A DNA stretch of 64,000 nucleotides, from positions 1-64,000 of the forward strand of contig NZ_JAGGOG010000004.1 in the NCBI RefSeq assembly GCF_018614655.1, written 5' to 3'. This DNA comes from Pseudomonas fluorescens. GTDB taxonomy: Bacteria > Pseudomonadota > Gammaproteobacteria > Pseudomonadales > Pseudomonadaceae. This document shows positions 55,645-64,000 of this stretch, in pieces. Within the stretch, counting starts at the first letter, position 1, and every line of letters starts with the position of its first letter. The notes under the pieces were generated by a model. The model had not been told where the DNA came from and did not search any database. It was given only the letters and a program-made list of their open reading frames with translations. The position numbers and the translations under genes were made by a program.

Positions 55645-55848
55645 ATGCTCAAAGCAGCCATTGCCCTGATGCTGATCGCTACCGTTGTGAGTCTGTTCAG
55701 TGGCTTGTTCTTCCTGGTCAAGGACGAGGGCAACTCCAATCGCCTCGTCACTGCCCTGACCGTGCGTGTCGTACTGGCCGTCATCACCGTGGCGCTAATC
55801 GCCTGGGGTTTCTTCAGCGGCCAGTTGGTCTCACATGCGCCGTGGTAG
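55645..55848 (+). CDS. Twin transmembrane protein (DUF2909)
   Basis: 67 aa, two helices (MLKAAIALMLIATVVSLFSGLFFLV and TVRVVLAVITVALIAWGFF) joined by a short polar loop KDEGNSNRLVTAL, the DUF2909 pattern. GGAG lies 10 bases before the ATG. It is the only plus-strand gene inside the minus-strand oxidase locus: divergent from SURF1, convergent with coxC (6-base gap). Confidence 0.88.
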   Translation: MLKAAIALMLIATVVSLFSGLFFLVKDEGNSNRLVTALTVRVVLAVITVALIAWGFFSGQLVSHAPW

Positions 55849-55854
55849 AGCGCT

Positions 55855-56742
55855 TCACAGCACGTAAACGAAGAAAAACAGCCCGATCCACACCACATCG
55901 ACAAAGTGCCAATACCAACTGGCTGCCTCGAAGCCAAACTGGTGCTCAGCGTCAAAATGCCCCCGCATGACCCGCATCAGCATCACGAACAGGATGATGG
56001 TGCCAATGGTCACGTGGGCACCGTGAAAACCGGTGAGCATGAAGAAGGTCGCGCCGTACACGCCGGAACCCAGGGTCAGGCCCAGCTCCTTGTAAGCGTG
56101 GATGTATTCCTCTGCCTGAAAGCCCAGGAATGCCCACCCCAGTAACACGGTGATCGCCAGCCAGATCTTCAGCGCGCCGCGATGACCTTTGCGCAAGGCG
56201 TGATGGGCGATAGTGATGGTCACGCTGGAACTGACCAGCAAGATGGTATTGATCAGCGGCAAGCCCCAGGGACTGATGGTGCCTTTGGGCGCTGGAAACA
56301 GCGTTGGGTCAGGGTTATTGAGCAATGGCCAGGCGAATTCAAAATTCGGCCAGAGCATGTGCGCCACGCCTTTATGGCCTTCCCCTCCCAGCCACGGGCC
56401 GGACAAATGGCGCACATAAAACAGCGCCCCGAAGAACGCGATAAAGAACATCACCTCGGAAAAGATGAACCAGCTCATGCCCCAGCGAAAGGAGCGGTCC
56501 ATCTGCGAGCTGTACAAACCGGCGCGACTCTCTTTGATCACAGCGCCGAACCAGCCAAACATCATGTAGGCCAACAGCAGGCCGCCAACGAAAAAGATCA
56601 GCGGGCCGTGGGATTCCGGGCGCGCAGCCTTCAGGTCATTGAACCAGGTAGCCAGTCCGAACACCGTGATCAGCATGCCCACGGTGGCAATTATTGGCCA
56701 TTTGCTTTGTGCTGGTACGTAGTACGTATCATGATTCGACAT
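55855..56742 (-). CDS. coxC: Cytochrome c oxidase subunit III
   Basis: 295 aa, seven helices: HDTYYVPAQSKWPIIATVGM, MSWFIFSEVMFFIAFFGALFYVRHLSGPWLG, TGFHGAHVTIGTIILFVMLMR and FEAASWYWHFVDVVWIGLFFFVYVL at the C-terminus are all hallmarks. Stabilises proton uptake in the aa3 oxidase. Follows ctaG by 34 bases. Confidence 0.97.
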   Translation of the reverse strand: MSNHDTYYVPAQSKWPIIATVGMLITVFGLATWFNDLKAARPESHGPLIFFVGGLLLAYMMFGWFGAVIKESRAGLYSSQMDRSFRWGMSWFIFSEVMFFIAFFGALFYVRHLSGPWLGGEGHKGVAHMLWPNFEFAWPLLNNPDPTLFPAPKGTISPWGLPLINTILLVSSSVTITIAHHALRKGHRGALKIWLAITVLLGWAFLGFQAEEYIHAYKELGLTLGSGVYGATFFMLTGFHGAHVTIGTIILFVMLMRVMRGHFDAEHQFGFEAASWYWHFVDVVWIGLFFFVYVL

Positions 56743-56776
56743 GTATTCGTTCTCCTAATCGAGCCCGCAGGCACGC

Positions 56777-57328
56777 CTAGCCGCCGGTATGGACAGCCAC
56801 GGGCGGTTGGCGCGCGGTGATATCGAACAGCGTGTACGCCAGGGTCAAATGCTTCACATCCTTGGGCATGTCGCGGTCGACAATAAAGCGCACGGGCATC
56901 TCGATACGCTGACCTGGCTGCAGCACTTGCTGGGTGAAGCAAAAACACTCGGTCTTGTGGAAGTACATCGCCGCTTCTGCGGGCGAAATGCTCGGTATCG
57001 CCTGGGCGGTCATCGGCTTGTCGGTGGGGTTGTAGGCCACGAACAGCATCTCGTTGACCGCGCCTGGGTTGACCACGATCTCGTCAGCCTTGGAGTGAAA
57101 CTCCCAGACCATGTCGATGGCATTGGTGGAAAGAAACTGCACCCGCACCTGGCGTGACGGATCAACGATCTGCTCACCCTCGTACTGCCCGGCAGTCTTG
57201 CCGTTGATGCCGAACGCCTTGCACATCACGTCGTAGATCGGCACCAAGGCAAAGCCGAAGGCGAACATCGCCATCACCAGGATCAGCAAGCGGGTGACCA
57301 GGCGCTTGATAGGCACCGACTCAGACAT
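56777..57328 (-). CDS. ctaG: Cytochrome c oxidase assembly protein CtaG/Cox11
   Basis: 183 aa. Single membrane anchor (LLILVMAMFAFGFALVPIYDVMCKAFG), then a periplasmic immunoglobulin-like domain with the copper motif ECFCFTQQ and VRFIVDRDMP. Delivers copper to CuB in subunit I. The start is ATG 57328 (MSESVPIKRLVTRLL); the frame continues upstream into a REP element, and such extension is not part of the protein. Confidence 0.96.
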   Translation of the reverse strand: MSESVPIKRLVTRLLILVMAMFAFGFALVPIYDVMCKAFGINGKTAGQYEGEQIVDPSRQVRVQFLSTNAIDMVWEFHSKADEIVVNPGAVNEMLFVAYNPTDKPMTAQAIPSISPAEAAMYFHKTECFCFTQQVLQPGQRIEMPVRFIVDRDMPKDVKHLTLAYTLFDITARQPPVAVHTGG

Positions 57329-57345
57329 GGCGCTCACCCGAAACG

Positions 57346-57457
57346 AACGCGGTAAGTGTGGGAGCGGGCTTGCTCGCGAAAGCGGTTTCACAGCCAATGA
57401 AAATATTGACTGACACACCATCTTCGCGAGCAAGCCCGCTCCCACACTTACCGCGTT
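57346..57457. repeat. REP palindrome between coxA and ctaG, 35-bp perfect arms
   Basis: 57346-57380 and 57423-57457 are exact reverse complements (35 bp), loop 42 bases. The arms extend past the usual REP core into AACGCGGTAAG. Lies in the middle of the oxidase operon, 18 bases from each flanking gene, where it could cause processing or partial termination. Confidence 0.9.
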
Positions 57458-57475
57458 CCAACCGCAATAACGTAT

Positions 57476-59065
57476 TCATTTGACCTCCGGCGGGGTCGTG
57501 AAGGTGTGATACGGCGCAGGCGAAGGAATGCTCCACTCCAGCCCGTCGGCCCCATCCCATGGTTTGGCCGGCGCGGGTTTGCCGCCACGGATGCACTTGA
57601 TGACGATGAACAGGAAGAAAATCTGCGTCGCACCAAAGGTGAAGGCACCGATGGAGGAGACCATGTTGAAATCAGCAAACTGTAGGTTGTAGTCCGGCAC
57701 CCGGCGCGGCATGCCGGCCAAGCCGACGAAGTGCATCGGGAAGAAGGCCATGTTCATCCCCACGAACGACAGCCAGAAATGCAGCTTGCCCAGGGTTTCG
57801 TCGTACATGTGGCCGGTCCATTTCGGCAGCCAGTAGTACGCCGAGGCGAAGATCCCGAAGATCGCCCCAGGCACCAGTACGTAATGGAAATGCGCCACCA
57901 CAAAGTAGGTGTCGTGGTACTGGAAGTCCGCCGGGGCAATGGCCAGCATCAGCCCGGAGAAGCCGCCAATGGTGAACAGAATCACGAAGGCCACGGCAAA
58001 CAGCATCGGCGTCTCGAAGGTCAGAGAGCCTTGCCACATGGTACTGACCCAGTTGAACACCTTCACCCCGGTGGGCACAGCGATCAGCAGCGTGGCGTAC
58101 ATGAAGAACAGCTCGCCCACCAGCGGAATGCCCACCACGAACATGTGGTGCGCCCACACGATAAACGACAGGAAGGCGATGCTCGCCGTGGCATAAACCA
58201 TCGAGGTATAGCCAAAGAGAGGCTTGCGCGAGAAAGTCGGAATGATCGAGCTGACGGCACCGAAGGCCGGCAGGATCATGATGTACACCTCGGGATGACC
58301 GAAGAACCAGAACACATGCTGGAACAAGACCGGGTCACCGCCACCGGCAGCACTGAAGAAGCTGGTACCGAAGTGGATGTCCATCAGCATCATCGTCACG
58401 CAACCCGCCAACACCGGCATCACCGCAATCAGCAGGAACGCGGTGATCAGCCAGGTCCAGACGAACAGCGGCATCTTCATCAGGGTCATGCCGGGTGCGC
58501 GCAGGTTGAGGATGGTGGCGATCACGTTGATCGCGCCCATGATCGAACTGATACCCATCAAGTGGATGGCAAAGATGAAGAAGGTCACGCTTTCCGGCGC
58601 ATAGGTGGTGGAGAGCGGGGCGTAGAAGGTCCAACCGAAGTTCGGCCCACCGCCCGGCATGAACAGGGTGGAGACCAACATCAGGAACGCCGCCGGCAGT
58701 AGCCAGAAGCTGAAGTTGTTCATCCGCGGCAAAGCCATGTCCGGCGCGCCGATCATCAACGGGATCATCCAGTTGGCGAGGCCGACAAACGCTGGCATCA
58801 CCGCACCGAAGACCATCACCAGGCCGTGCATGGTGGTCATCTGGTTGAAGAACGCCGGCTCAACGATCTGCAAGCCAGGCTGGAACAGCTCGGCCCGAAT
58901 CACCATGGCGAACGAGCCACCGAGTAGGAACATGGCAAAGCTGAACCACAGATACATGGTTCCGATGTCTTTGTGGTTGGTGGTCAGCACCCAACGCATC
59001 AGGCCTTTGGCAGGGCCGTGAGCGTGGTCACCGGCATGACCGTGGTCATCGATCACAGCGCTCAT
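57476..59065 (-). CDS. coxA: Cytochrome c oxidase subunit I
   Basis: 529 aa, twelve helices. Heme a/a3 and CuB ligands: TTMHGLVMVFGA, WFFGHPEVYIMILPAFG (cross-linked His-Tyr pair), VWAHHMFVVG (CuB His-His) and VVAHFHYVLVPGAIF (heme ligands). Catalytic subunit of the aa3-type oxidase, which pumps protons while reducing O2. In operon after coxB (58-base gap). Confidence 0.98.
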   Translation of the reverse strand: MSAVIDDHGHAGDHAHGPAKGLMRWVLTTNHKDIGTMYLWFSFAMFLLGGSFAMVIRAELFQPGLQIVEPAFFNQMTTMHGLVMVFGAVMPAFVGLANWMIPLMIGAPDMALPRMNNFSFWLLPAAFLMLVSTLFMPGGGPNFGWTFYAPLSTTYAPESVTFFIFAIHLMGISSIMGAINVIATILNLRAPGMTLMKMPLFVWTWLITAFLLIAVMPVLAGCVTMMLMDIHFGTSFFSAAGGGDPVLFQHVFWFFGHPEVYIMILPAFGAVSSIIPTFSRKPLFGYTSMVYATASIAFLSFIVWAHHMFVVGIPLVGELFFMYATLLIAVPTGVKVFNWVSTMWQGSLTFETPMLFAVAFVILFTIGGFSGLMLAIAPADFQYHDTYFVVAHFHYVLVPGAIFGIFASAYYWLPKWTGHMYDETLGKLHFWLSFVGMNMAFFPMHFVGLAGMPRRVPDYNLQFADFNMVSSIGAFTFGATQIFFLFIVIKCIRGGKPAPAKPWDGADGLEWSIPSPAPYHTFTTPPEVK

Positions 59066-59123
59066 GGCCTTTCTCCTGCAAACGAGTGGGCGGGACGGTT
59101 CAGGGAATACGCAATGAAGGAGG

Positions 59124-60251
59124 TCATTTGCTTTGCGCCTGTTTCAGAGCCAGCACATCTTTGGGAGTGACCATGTCGCCCTTGTTGTTGCCCCACGCGT
59201 TGCGTTCGTAGGTCACGACCGCCGCGATATCAACTTCCGAGAGCTGCTTGCCGAAAGCGGCCATGGCGGTGCCTGGCTTGCCGAAGTACACGCGATGCAG
59301 GTGATCCTCTTTGGCGCCGATGGCAATCGGCGAGCCCTTGAGCGCCGGGAACATCGGCGGCAAGCCCTGGCCTTCGGCCTGGTGACAGGCCACGCAGGTG
59401 GTGTGGTAGACCTTGTCACCACGGGCCACTAACTCTTCAAGGGTCCACTCCTTGGAGGTCAGCTCCTTGAGCTGGGCGGCTTCGGCTTTACGCTCGCCGA
59501 GCCAGGTGTCGTAGTCGGCCCTGGATTTGACGTCGACCACAATCGGCATGAAGCCATGGTCCTTGCCGCACAGCTCAGCGCACTGACCACGATAAATGCC
59601 GGGCTTCTCGACCCGGGTCCAGGCCTCGTTGACGAAGCCGGGGATGGCGTCGCGCTTGACCGCAAAGGCCGGTACCCACCAGGAATGGATCACGTCGGCA
59701 GCCGTCACCAAAAAGCGCACCTTGGCGCCCACCGGCAGTACCAGCGGCTGGTCGACTTCCAACAGGTAATGTTCGCCTTTGACGGCCTGGTTATGGATCT
59801 GCTCGGCAGGCGTAGCCAGGTTGCTGAAAAACTCGACGTCTTGCCCCAGGTATTTGTAATGCCACTTCCACTGATAGCCGGTGACCTGGATATCAATATC
59901 CGATTCAGTGCTGTCGTAGATGTTAATCAGGGTCTTGGTGGCCGGAATAGCCATCGCCACCAGAATCAGAAAAGGCACCACCGTCCAGAGAATCTCGACC
60001 GTTGTGCTCTCGTGAAACTTGGCCGCCACCTGACCGGTTGAACGTCGATGAACGATCATCGACCAGAACATCGCGCCAAACACGATGATGCCGATCACCA
60101 CACAGATCCAGAAAATGGTCATGTGCAGGTCGAACACAGCGTGACTGACTTCAGTGGCCCCTGGCGCCATATTCACTGTCCAGGCGGCCTGCGCCTGGCT
60201 GAATACTGACCACAAGAGTAAGCCCATCCAAACATGTGGATGTCGCGTCAT
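59124..60251 (-). CDS. coxB: Cytochrome c oxidase subunit II with fused cytochrome c domain (caa3-type)
   Basis: 375 aa. Signal peptide, two membrane helices (about 45-65 and 88-108), CuA cupredoxin domain with VIHSWWVPAF and GQCAELCGKDHGFM, then a C-terminal cytochrome c domain with TCVACH and a Met ligand in GTAMAAFG. The fused heme c lets it accept electrons directly from periplasmic donors. First gene of the coxB-coxA-ctaG-coxC operon. Confidence 0.97.
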   Translation of the reverse strand: MTRHPHVWMGLLLWSVFSQAQAAWTVNMAPGATEVSHAVFDLHMTIFWICVVIGIIVFGAMFWSMIVHRRSTGQVAAKFHESTTVEILWTVVPFLILVAMAIPATKTLINIYDSTESDIDIQVTGYQWKWHYKYLGQDVEFFSNLATPAEQIHNQAVKGEHYLLEVDQPLVLPVGAKVRFLVTAADVIHSWWVPAFAVKRDAIPGFVNEAWTRVEKPGIYRGQCAELCGKDHGFMPIVVDVKSRADYDTWLGERKAEAAQLKELTSKEWTLEELVARGDKVYHTTCVACHQAEGQGLPPMFPALKGSPIAIGAKEDHLHRVYFGKPGTAMAAFGKQLSEVDIAAVVTYERNAWGNNKGDMVTPKDVLALKQAQSK

Positions 60252-60619
60252 TGCGGGTTCCCCTTATCGTTCTTGTTATCCCGCCGGTTTGCACCTGCGG
60301 CCAAGGGAGCGGCTTCCAAATTGCAAACACACCGCCAAGCCTTGCCTGCTTATGCAGTCTGGCGTCATCAGCTAATTGCGTACAAACCCGAGTATAGACA
60401 CCGACCGCCACCCCGCAATGTGAGGGGGCAAATGAGCGAAAATGGACGAACGGAGCCAGCAAACCGGCAGATGGCGGGGGTTATCCGACGAACGATGGCA
60501 TTTCGATATAACACCGGCGCATAACCATGAAATAATTATGCCAAATGCGTCTTAGCCGCTCGTATAAACGAGCTACCTTATCATCTCCCTTTTCCTACCC
60601 CTGTATTCCCGGAGCTTTC
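60252..60619. other. 368-base divergent spacer (coxB and plus-strand gene promoters)
   Basis: No gene. Contains AT-rich TGAAATAATTATGCC near 60529-60543 and a small dyad GCTCGT-ATA-AACGAGC near 60557. No confident -10/-35 or RoxR/RpoS box can be called by eye. It must hold the coxB promoter. Confidence 0.4.
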
Positions 60620-61267
60620 ATGAACACCGCCGCATTGCGCGAGCAGATTTCCCGTGCCCATCAACACGAAGCCAGCACTGGCCAGCTTGCTCAACAGCTG
60701 GAGGTCCAGTTACCCCATCTGCACCCCGCGATTTCCCTGCCCGATGTTGACGCCAAGGGTGTGATGACGCGTTTTGTCACCGCCTATATCGACCAAGTCC
60801 CAGAGTTGCTCGACGCAGCCAACGATGTGGCCCGTGAAGCCGGTATTGAAAGCCAGATCAAGCCGGTGCTGAAAATCGCCGAGCAGTTCTTCCTTCAGCC
60901 GCTGGCGATCCTGGATGGCCACGAAGGCCTGGACGGCTTGCTGGACGAAGCTTACCTGGCTCATCGCCTGGTGGAAGAGGTTAACGATCTGTATATCAAG
61001 CATTTCGGCCAACCGCTGATTCCGCTGGATACCACCGTGGCCAATCTGATTGCCCACCAATTGATCGGTGAAACATTCGCCAACCAATTGGATGAAGCCG
61101 TGCACCATGCGGTGGACGAGATGCTCAATGAAGACAGCTTCGCCCTGGAGTCGGTCGAAGCCTACCGCGACAAGCTCAAGAGCCCGGACACCGAAGCAGC
61201 CTGGAAGCGCTGGCCGTCCCTGTCACGGCAGTTGGGCGTGGAGCTGGAGTTGGATCAGCCGGCGTAA
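60620..61267 (+). CDS. Conserved hypothetical cytoplasmic protein (PA0104-type)
   Basis: 215 aa from ATG 60620, with GGAG seven bases upstream. Predicted all-helical and acidic: ASTGQLAQQLEVQLPHLHPAISLPDVDAKGVMTRFVTAYIDQVPELLDAANDVA, then PLAILDGHEGLDGLLDEAYLAHRLVEEVNDLY. No signal peptide or membrane helix, no known motif. Found in Pseudomonas beside the cox locus; function unknown. Confidence 0.85.
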   Translation: MNTAALREQISRAHQHEASTGQLAQQLEVQLPHLHPAISLPDVDAKGVMTRFVTAYIDQVPELLDAANDVAREAGIESQIKPVLKIAEQFFLQPLAILDGHEGLDGLLDEAYLAHRLVEEVNDLYIKHFGQPLIPLDTTVANLIAHQLIGETFANQLDEAVHHAVDEMLNEDSFALESVEAYRDKLKSPDTEAAWKRWPSLSRQLGVELELDQPA

Positions 61268-61291
61268 ACTTACGACTGGCAAAGATCAAAA

Positions 61292-61319
61292 GTGGGAACC
61301 GGGTTTGCCCGGCTCCCAC
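61292..61319. repeat. Imperfect REP-like hairpin
   Basis: GTGGGAACCGGG pairs imperfectly with CCCGGCTCCCAC around TTTG, between the convergent PA0104-type and SulP genes; a likely shared terminator-type structure. Confidence 0.6.
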
Positions 61320-61324
61320 AGCGT

Positions 61325-62866
61325 TCAAGCAGCAGCCGACCCTATTCCCCTCGTCGTGCGCACCCGCCCTTCCAACCGACGTTTCAACCCCCGCGCCTCA
61401 ATCACCAGCCTGGAGCCCTTGGCCGCATTGGCACGCCCCCATTCCTCGAGCAGTTCAAGGCAGGAATGATCGATGTAACTCAGGTTATTGAGCGGTACAT
61501 GCACGGTGGTACCCGCGGGTATCGTCGATAACACCTGAGTCAACGCCGGCACCTTGAGAAAGGTCGCGGCACCGGTCAGTCGCAGCTCCATTTCGCCGTC
61601 TTGAGGCAAGTCGATCAAGCCTATCTTCAGTCGAGAAGCTTTCCATGCCAGTTTGACCAAGGTCAGACCGAAGCCCACCAACACACCGGTCAGCAAGTCC
61701 GTGAAGATGATCGCCAAGGCCGTGGCGGCGTAGGTGAACATCGGCATCCGACCATAGCGGCCCAAGCCACGAAAAGCCTTGATGTCCACCAGCTTGATGC
61801 CGGTGTACACCAACACACCCGCCAGGCTCGCCACCGGAATGCTTTGCAGCACACTGGACAGCAGCAACACAAAAGCCAGCAACCACACACCGTGGAACAT
61901 CGCCGACAAGCGCGTGGTGGCACCTGCCTGCACGTTGGCCGAGCTGCGCACGATCACCCCGGTCATGGGCAGCGCGCCCACCAGGCCACAGAGCATGTTG
62001 CCTACGCCTTGCGCCGACAGTTCCTTATCAAAATCGGAACGCTGACCGTTATGCATACGGTCGACGGCCGCCGCCGAAAGCAGGGTTTCGGCGCTGGCGA
62101 TAAAGGCTACGGCGAAAGCTGCAATCAACAAACTGGGATCCGCCAGGTTCAGGAGGTCGCTGGGGCGTAGCCAATCGATGGCGTCTGCCAGGTTGTCCGG
62201 CACTTCCACACGCTTGACCCGCAAGGCCAGCACCAGGCTGGTTACCGTCGCCAAGCCCACGCCCAAGAGGGCACCGGGCACGAAACGCAGCTTTTGTGGA
62301 CGGAATTTGTCCCACAGCCACATCACCAGAATCGTCGATAACCCAAGCAAACCGGCCTGCCAGCCAAGCCCACCGCCCAAGGTCGGAATGGCCTGAACCA
62401 GAGCCGCCGGGAAGCCGACAAGATTATCCAGGCCGGACGGTTTCGGCACGCCGTCGAACATCACATGGACTTGTGAAAGGACGATCAGTACCCCGATCCC
62501 TGCCAGCATCCCATACACCACCGCCGGGGCGGTCACACGGAACCAGCAACCCAGGCGCAAACGCCCGGCCACCAACTGCAGGAAGCCCGCCAGCAACAGG
62601 ATCGGCCCGAGCATGGCCATGCCATGCTGTCGCACCAGTTCGAATACCAGCACCGCCAATCCGGCCGCCGGACCACTGACTTGCAATGGCGAACCGGCCA
62701 GCCAACCCACTACCAGGCCACCAATAATCCCGGTAATCAAACCTTTGGCCGGTGGCATACCGGAGGCGATGGCGATCCCCATGCACAAGGGCAGGGCGAC
62801 CAGAAACACAACCACGGACGCCAGCAGCTCCCGTGGCAGCACAGCTTTTAGTTGAGCAGCACGCAT
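61325..62866 (-). CDS. SulP family anion transporter with STAS domain (bicarbonate/sulfate)
   Basis: 513 aa from ATG 62866 (GGGAGAG upstream). SLC26/SulP membrane domain with PRELLASVVVFLVALPLCMGIAIASGMPPAKGLITGIIGGLVV and GNMLCGLVGALPMTGVIVRSSANVQAGATTRLSA. A short C-terminal STAS domain (about 430-513: LTGAATFLKVPALTQVLSTIPAGTTVHVPLNNLSYIDHSCLELLEEW) follows. Adjacent to a carbonic anhydrase (85 bases), so bicarbonate uptake feeding or fed by CO2 hydration is the likely role; sulfate is the alternative. Confidence 0.93.
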   Translation of the reverse strand: MRAAQLKAVLPRELLASVVVFLVALPLCMGIAIASGMPPAKGLITGIIGGLVVGWLAGSPLQVSGPAAGLAVLVFELVRQHGMAMLGPILLLAGFLQLVAGRLRLGCWFRVTAPAVVYGMLAGIGVLIVLSQVHVMFDGVPKPSGLDNLVGFPAALVQAIPTLGGGLGWQAGLLGLSTILVMWLWDKFRPQKLRFVPGALLGVGLATVTSLVLALRVKRVEVPDNLADAIDWLRPSDLLNLADPSLLIAAFAVAFIASAETLLSAAAVDRMHNGQRSDFDKELSAQGVGNMLCGLVGALPMTGVIVRSSANVQAGATTRLSAMFHGVWLLAFVLLLSSVLQSIPVASLAGVLVYTGIKLVDIKAFRGLGRYGRMPMFTYAATALAIIFTDLLTGVLVGFGLTLVKLAWKASRLKIGLIDLPQDGEMELRLTGAATFLKVPALTQVLSTIPAGTTVHVPLNNLSYIDHSCLELLEEWGRANAAKGSRLVIEARGLKRRLEGRVRTTRGIGSAAA

Positions 62867-62951
62867 AATGACTCTCCCGAGGCATTCGCCGGGCATGACA
62901 AGGCCTGGCTGCACAAATGGCAGCCATCGCGTTACCCGGCAGGGGAATGTT

Positions 62952-63683
62952 TTAGAAGCGCGCTTTAGGCGTCGCCGAAGGAATCGGTAGGGTACCGTTC
63001 AACGGAAGGAACGCCGCTTGGTCCGCATCGTAGGCTCTGATTTCGCTGGTCTCGATGTCATAGACCCAACCATGGATAAACAAATGACCGTTGGCCATGC
63101 GCGAGGCCACCGACGGATGTGTACGCAGGTGCTGCAACTGGGCGATGACGTTTTCTTCGGTCAACACATGCATGCTTTCGTTTTCGTTGGCACAATCACA
63201 GTTGTCCTGGACCATGGTCTTGGCGACCTCGGCATGCCGCAGCCAGGCTTTGACCGTGGGCATCTTTTCCAGGCTCTGGGGGTTGAGTACCGCGCGCATG
63301 GCGCCGCAATCGGAGTGGCCGCAGATAATGATGTGCTGCACGCCAAGGGCCAGTACCGCGTACTCGATGGCCGTGGAAACACCACCGTTCATCTGCCCAT
63401 AGGGCGGCACAACGTTACCCACGTTACGGGTCACGAACAAATCACCCGGGGAGCTTTGGGTAATCAATTCCGGAACGATGCGCGAGTCGGCGCAGGTAAT
63501 GAACATCGCTCGTGGGCTCTGGGCCGTGGCAAGCTTCTTGAAGAGTTCTTCCTGCTGAGGAAAGATCTCGTGATGGAAGTGCAAAAATCCTTCAACAATG
63601 TGCTGCAGCGCTGCATCGGCGGATTCCGCCTCGTAAGGGGCTGAAGCCGACGCAGCCAACGGCTGTTTATCCTTGTCACTCAT
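62952..63683 (-). CDS. Beta-class carbonic anhydrase
   Basis: 243 aa. Zinc ligands Cys64, His123 and Cys126 with the Asp66-Arg68 dyad: FITCADSRIVPELIT and IIICGHSDCGAMRAV. Interconverts CO2 and bicarbonate. No signal peptide, so cytosolic. Upstream of the SulP gene on the same strand: likely an operon for bicarbonate supply. Confidence 0.95.
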   Translation of the reverse strand: MSDKDKQPLAASASAPYEAESADAALQHIVEGFLHFHHEIFPQQEELFKKLATAQSPRAMFITCADSRIVPELITQSSPGDLFVTRNVGNVVPPYGQMNGGVSTAIEYAVLALGVQHIIICGHSDCGAMRAVLNPQSLEKMPTVKAWLRHAEVAKTMVQDNCDCANENESMHVLTEENVIAQLQHLRTHPSVASRMANGHLFIHGWVYDIETSEIRAYDADQAAFLPLNGTLPIPSATPKARF

Positions 63684-63920
63684 GATTCATCCTCTTGATT
63701 GGAGTAGGGCCGTTTTCCAGTGCGGTTCAGCGCCGAACCCGCAGCGCCGACTCACTAGTCACTCGATGAACACCGTACCCGCCGAAACTTAACTCAAACT
63801 GAATGAACCGCTCTAGGTCGCGGGTTTCAGTGATGTCAAAACGCGACTATTCCTACACGGAAGTTCACTTTCACCTGGTAGTTTACAACAATGCCATCTG
63901 CCTGCCCGGAGGACAAAACG
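63684..63920. other. Spacer upstream of carbonic anhydrase
   Basis: 237 bases holding the carbonic anhydrase promoter and leader; no gene, repeat or clear operator found. Confidence 0.4.
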
Positions 63921-64000
63921 CCGTGCAATCCAGATTAAAGCCTTCCCTGCGATTGAGCCCCAACCGTTTGATCGCCTTGGCAAAACGTTGCGCCAGTAGA
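63921..64000 (+). CDS. Possible partial gene, N-terminal 26 codons, cut by the window end
   Basis: GTG at 63921 with GGAGGA nine bases upstream opens a frame to the window edge (MQSRLKPSLRLSPNRLIALAKR...), basic and with no recognised domain. The opposite strand also reads openly here (ending PGRQMALL, stop near 63886), so the coding strand is uncertain. Product not recognised. Confidence 0.3.

Noticed and set aside
57321..57596. Small ORFs reading through the REP between coxA and ctaG
   Set aside because: Their residues (FASKPAPTL, GLLAK) are translations of the REP core seen at other loci, so not genuine protein.

Overview
This is a contiguous stretch of chromosome from a fluorescent-group Pseudomonas. 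The evidence is the gene content and order: algB-kinB-ampDh2-dgcP-dsbA-cytochrome c4-engB-ersA-polA-thrB-znu/zur-katE-metNIQ follows the P. aeruginosa order as I remember it. The codon use is GC-rich, and the spacers carry P. fluorescens-type REP palindromes with a core like GCGAGCAAGCCCGCTCCCAC. I see no phage, insertion sequence, CRISPR array, rRNA or tRNA. The window is almost entirely core genome.

Layout. 0.1-3.6 kb: glutarate/lysine catabolism (gcdG, gcdH, divergent LysR gene gcdR). 4.0-6.9 kb: proton-translocating transhydrogenase (pntAA-pntAB-pntB). 7.1-8.6 kb: a succinate/acetyl-CoA CoA-transferase. 8.9-12.6 kb: a DUF1127 gene flanked by two clusters of GTACAG-type motifs, then three tandem DUF2388 secreted proteins and a DUF4105 periplasmic protein. 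12.8-20.1 kb: GFA protein, citrate transporter with a leader that looks Crc/Hfq-controlled, TerC, Na/Pi cotransporter, membrane-anchored M16 peptidase, DUF5924 membrane protein. 20.1-23.7 kb: an MlaEFD-like lipid ABC system with a PqiC-type lipoprotein. 23.7-28.1 kb: SpmA-SpmB fusion, GltP symporter, a 700-base gap with a possible small RNA or peptide gene, and a small envelope operon (94-aa protein, DUF1328, Ivy).

28.5-46.5 kb: AlgB/KinB two-component pair, AmpDh2 amidase, DgcP diguanylate cyclase, an EEP nuclease, DsbA, two c-type cytochromes, EngB, the ErsA small RNA with a recognisable AlgU promoter, PolA, a DUF2782 protein, ThrB, the zinc regulon (znuA divergent from zur-znuC-znuB) and a lipoprotein. 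46.6-51.5 kb: KatE and the MetNIQ methionine importer. 51.6-60.3 kb: the complete aa3 cytochrome c oxidase locus (coxB, coxA, ctaG, coxC) with its assembly genes (SURF1, a Sco-like protein, ctaA, cyoE, Sco1). 60.6-63.7 kb: a conserved hypothetical, a SulP transporter and a beta-carbonic anhydrase. The window ends in what may be the first 26 codons of another gene.

How the parts connect. Several genes belong to the envelope-stress/alginate circuit: AlgB/KinB, AlgU-driven ErsA and probably the Ivy operon. The respiratory genes (transhydrogenase, cytochromes c4/c5, aa3 oxidase with heme A and copper assembly) form a second theme. The least understood material is the DUF1127-DUF2388-DUF4105 segment, the citM leader, the 26.4-27.0 kb gap, the CxxxC protein in the oxidase cluster, and the REP palindromes that act as terminators or, in one case, code for a protein tail.
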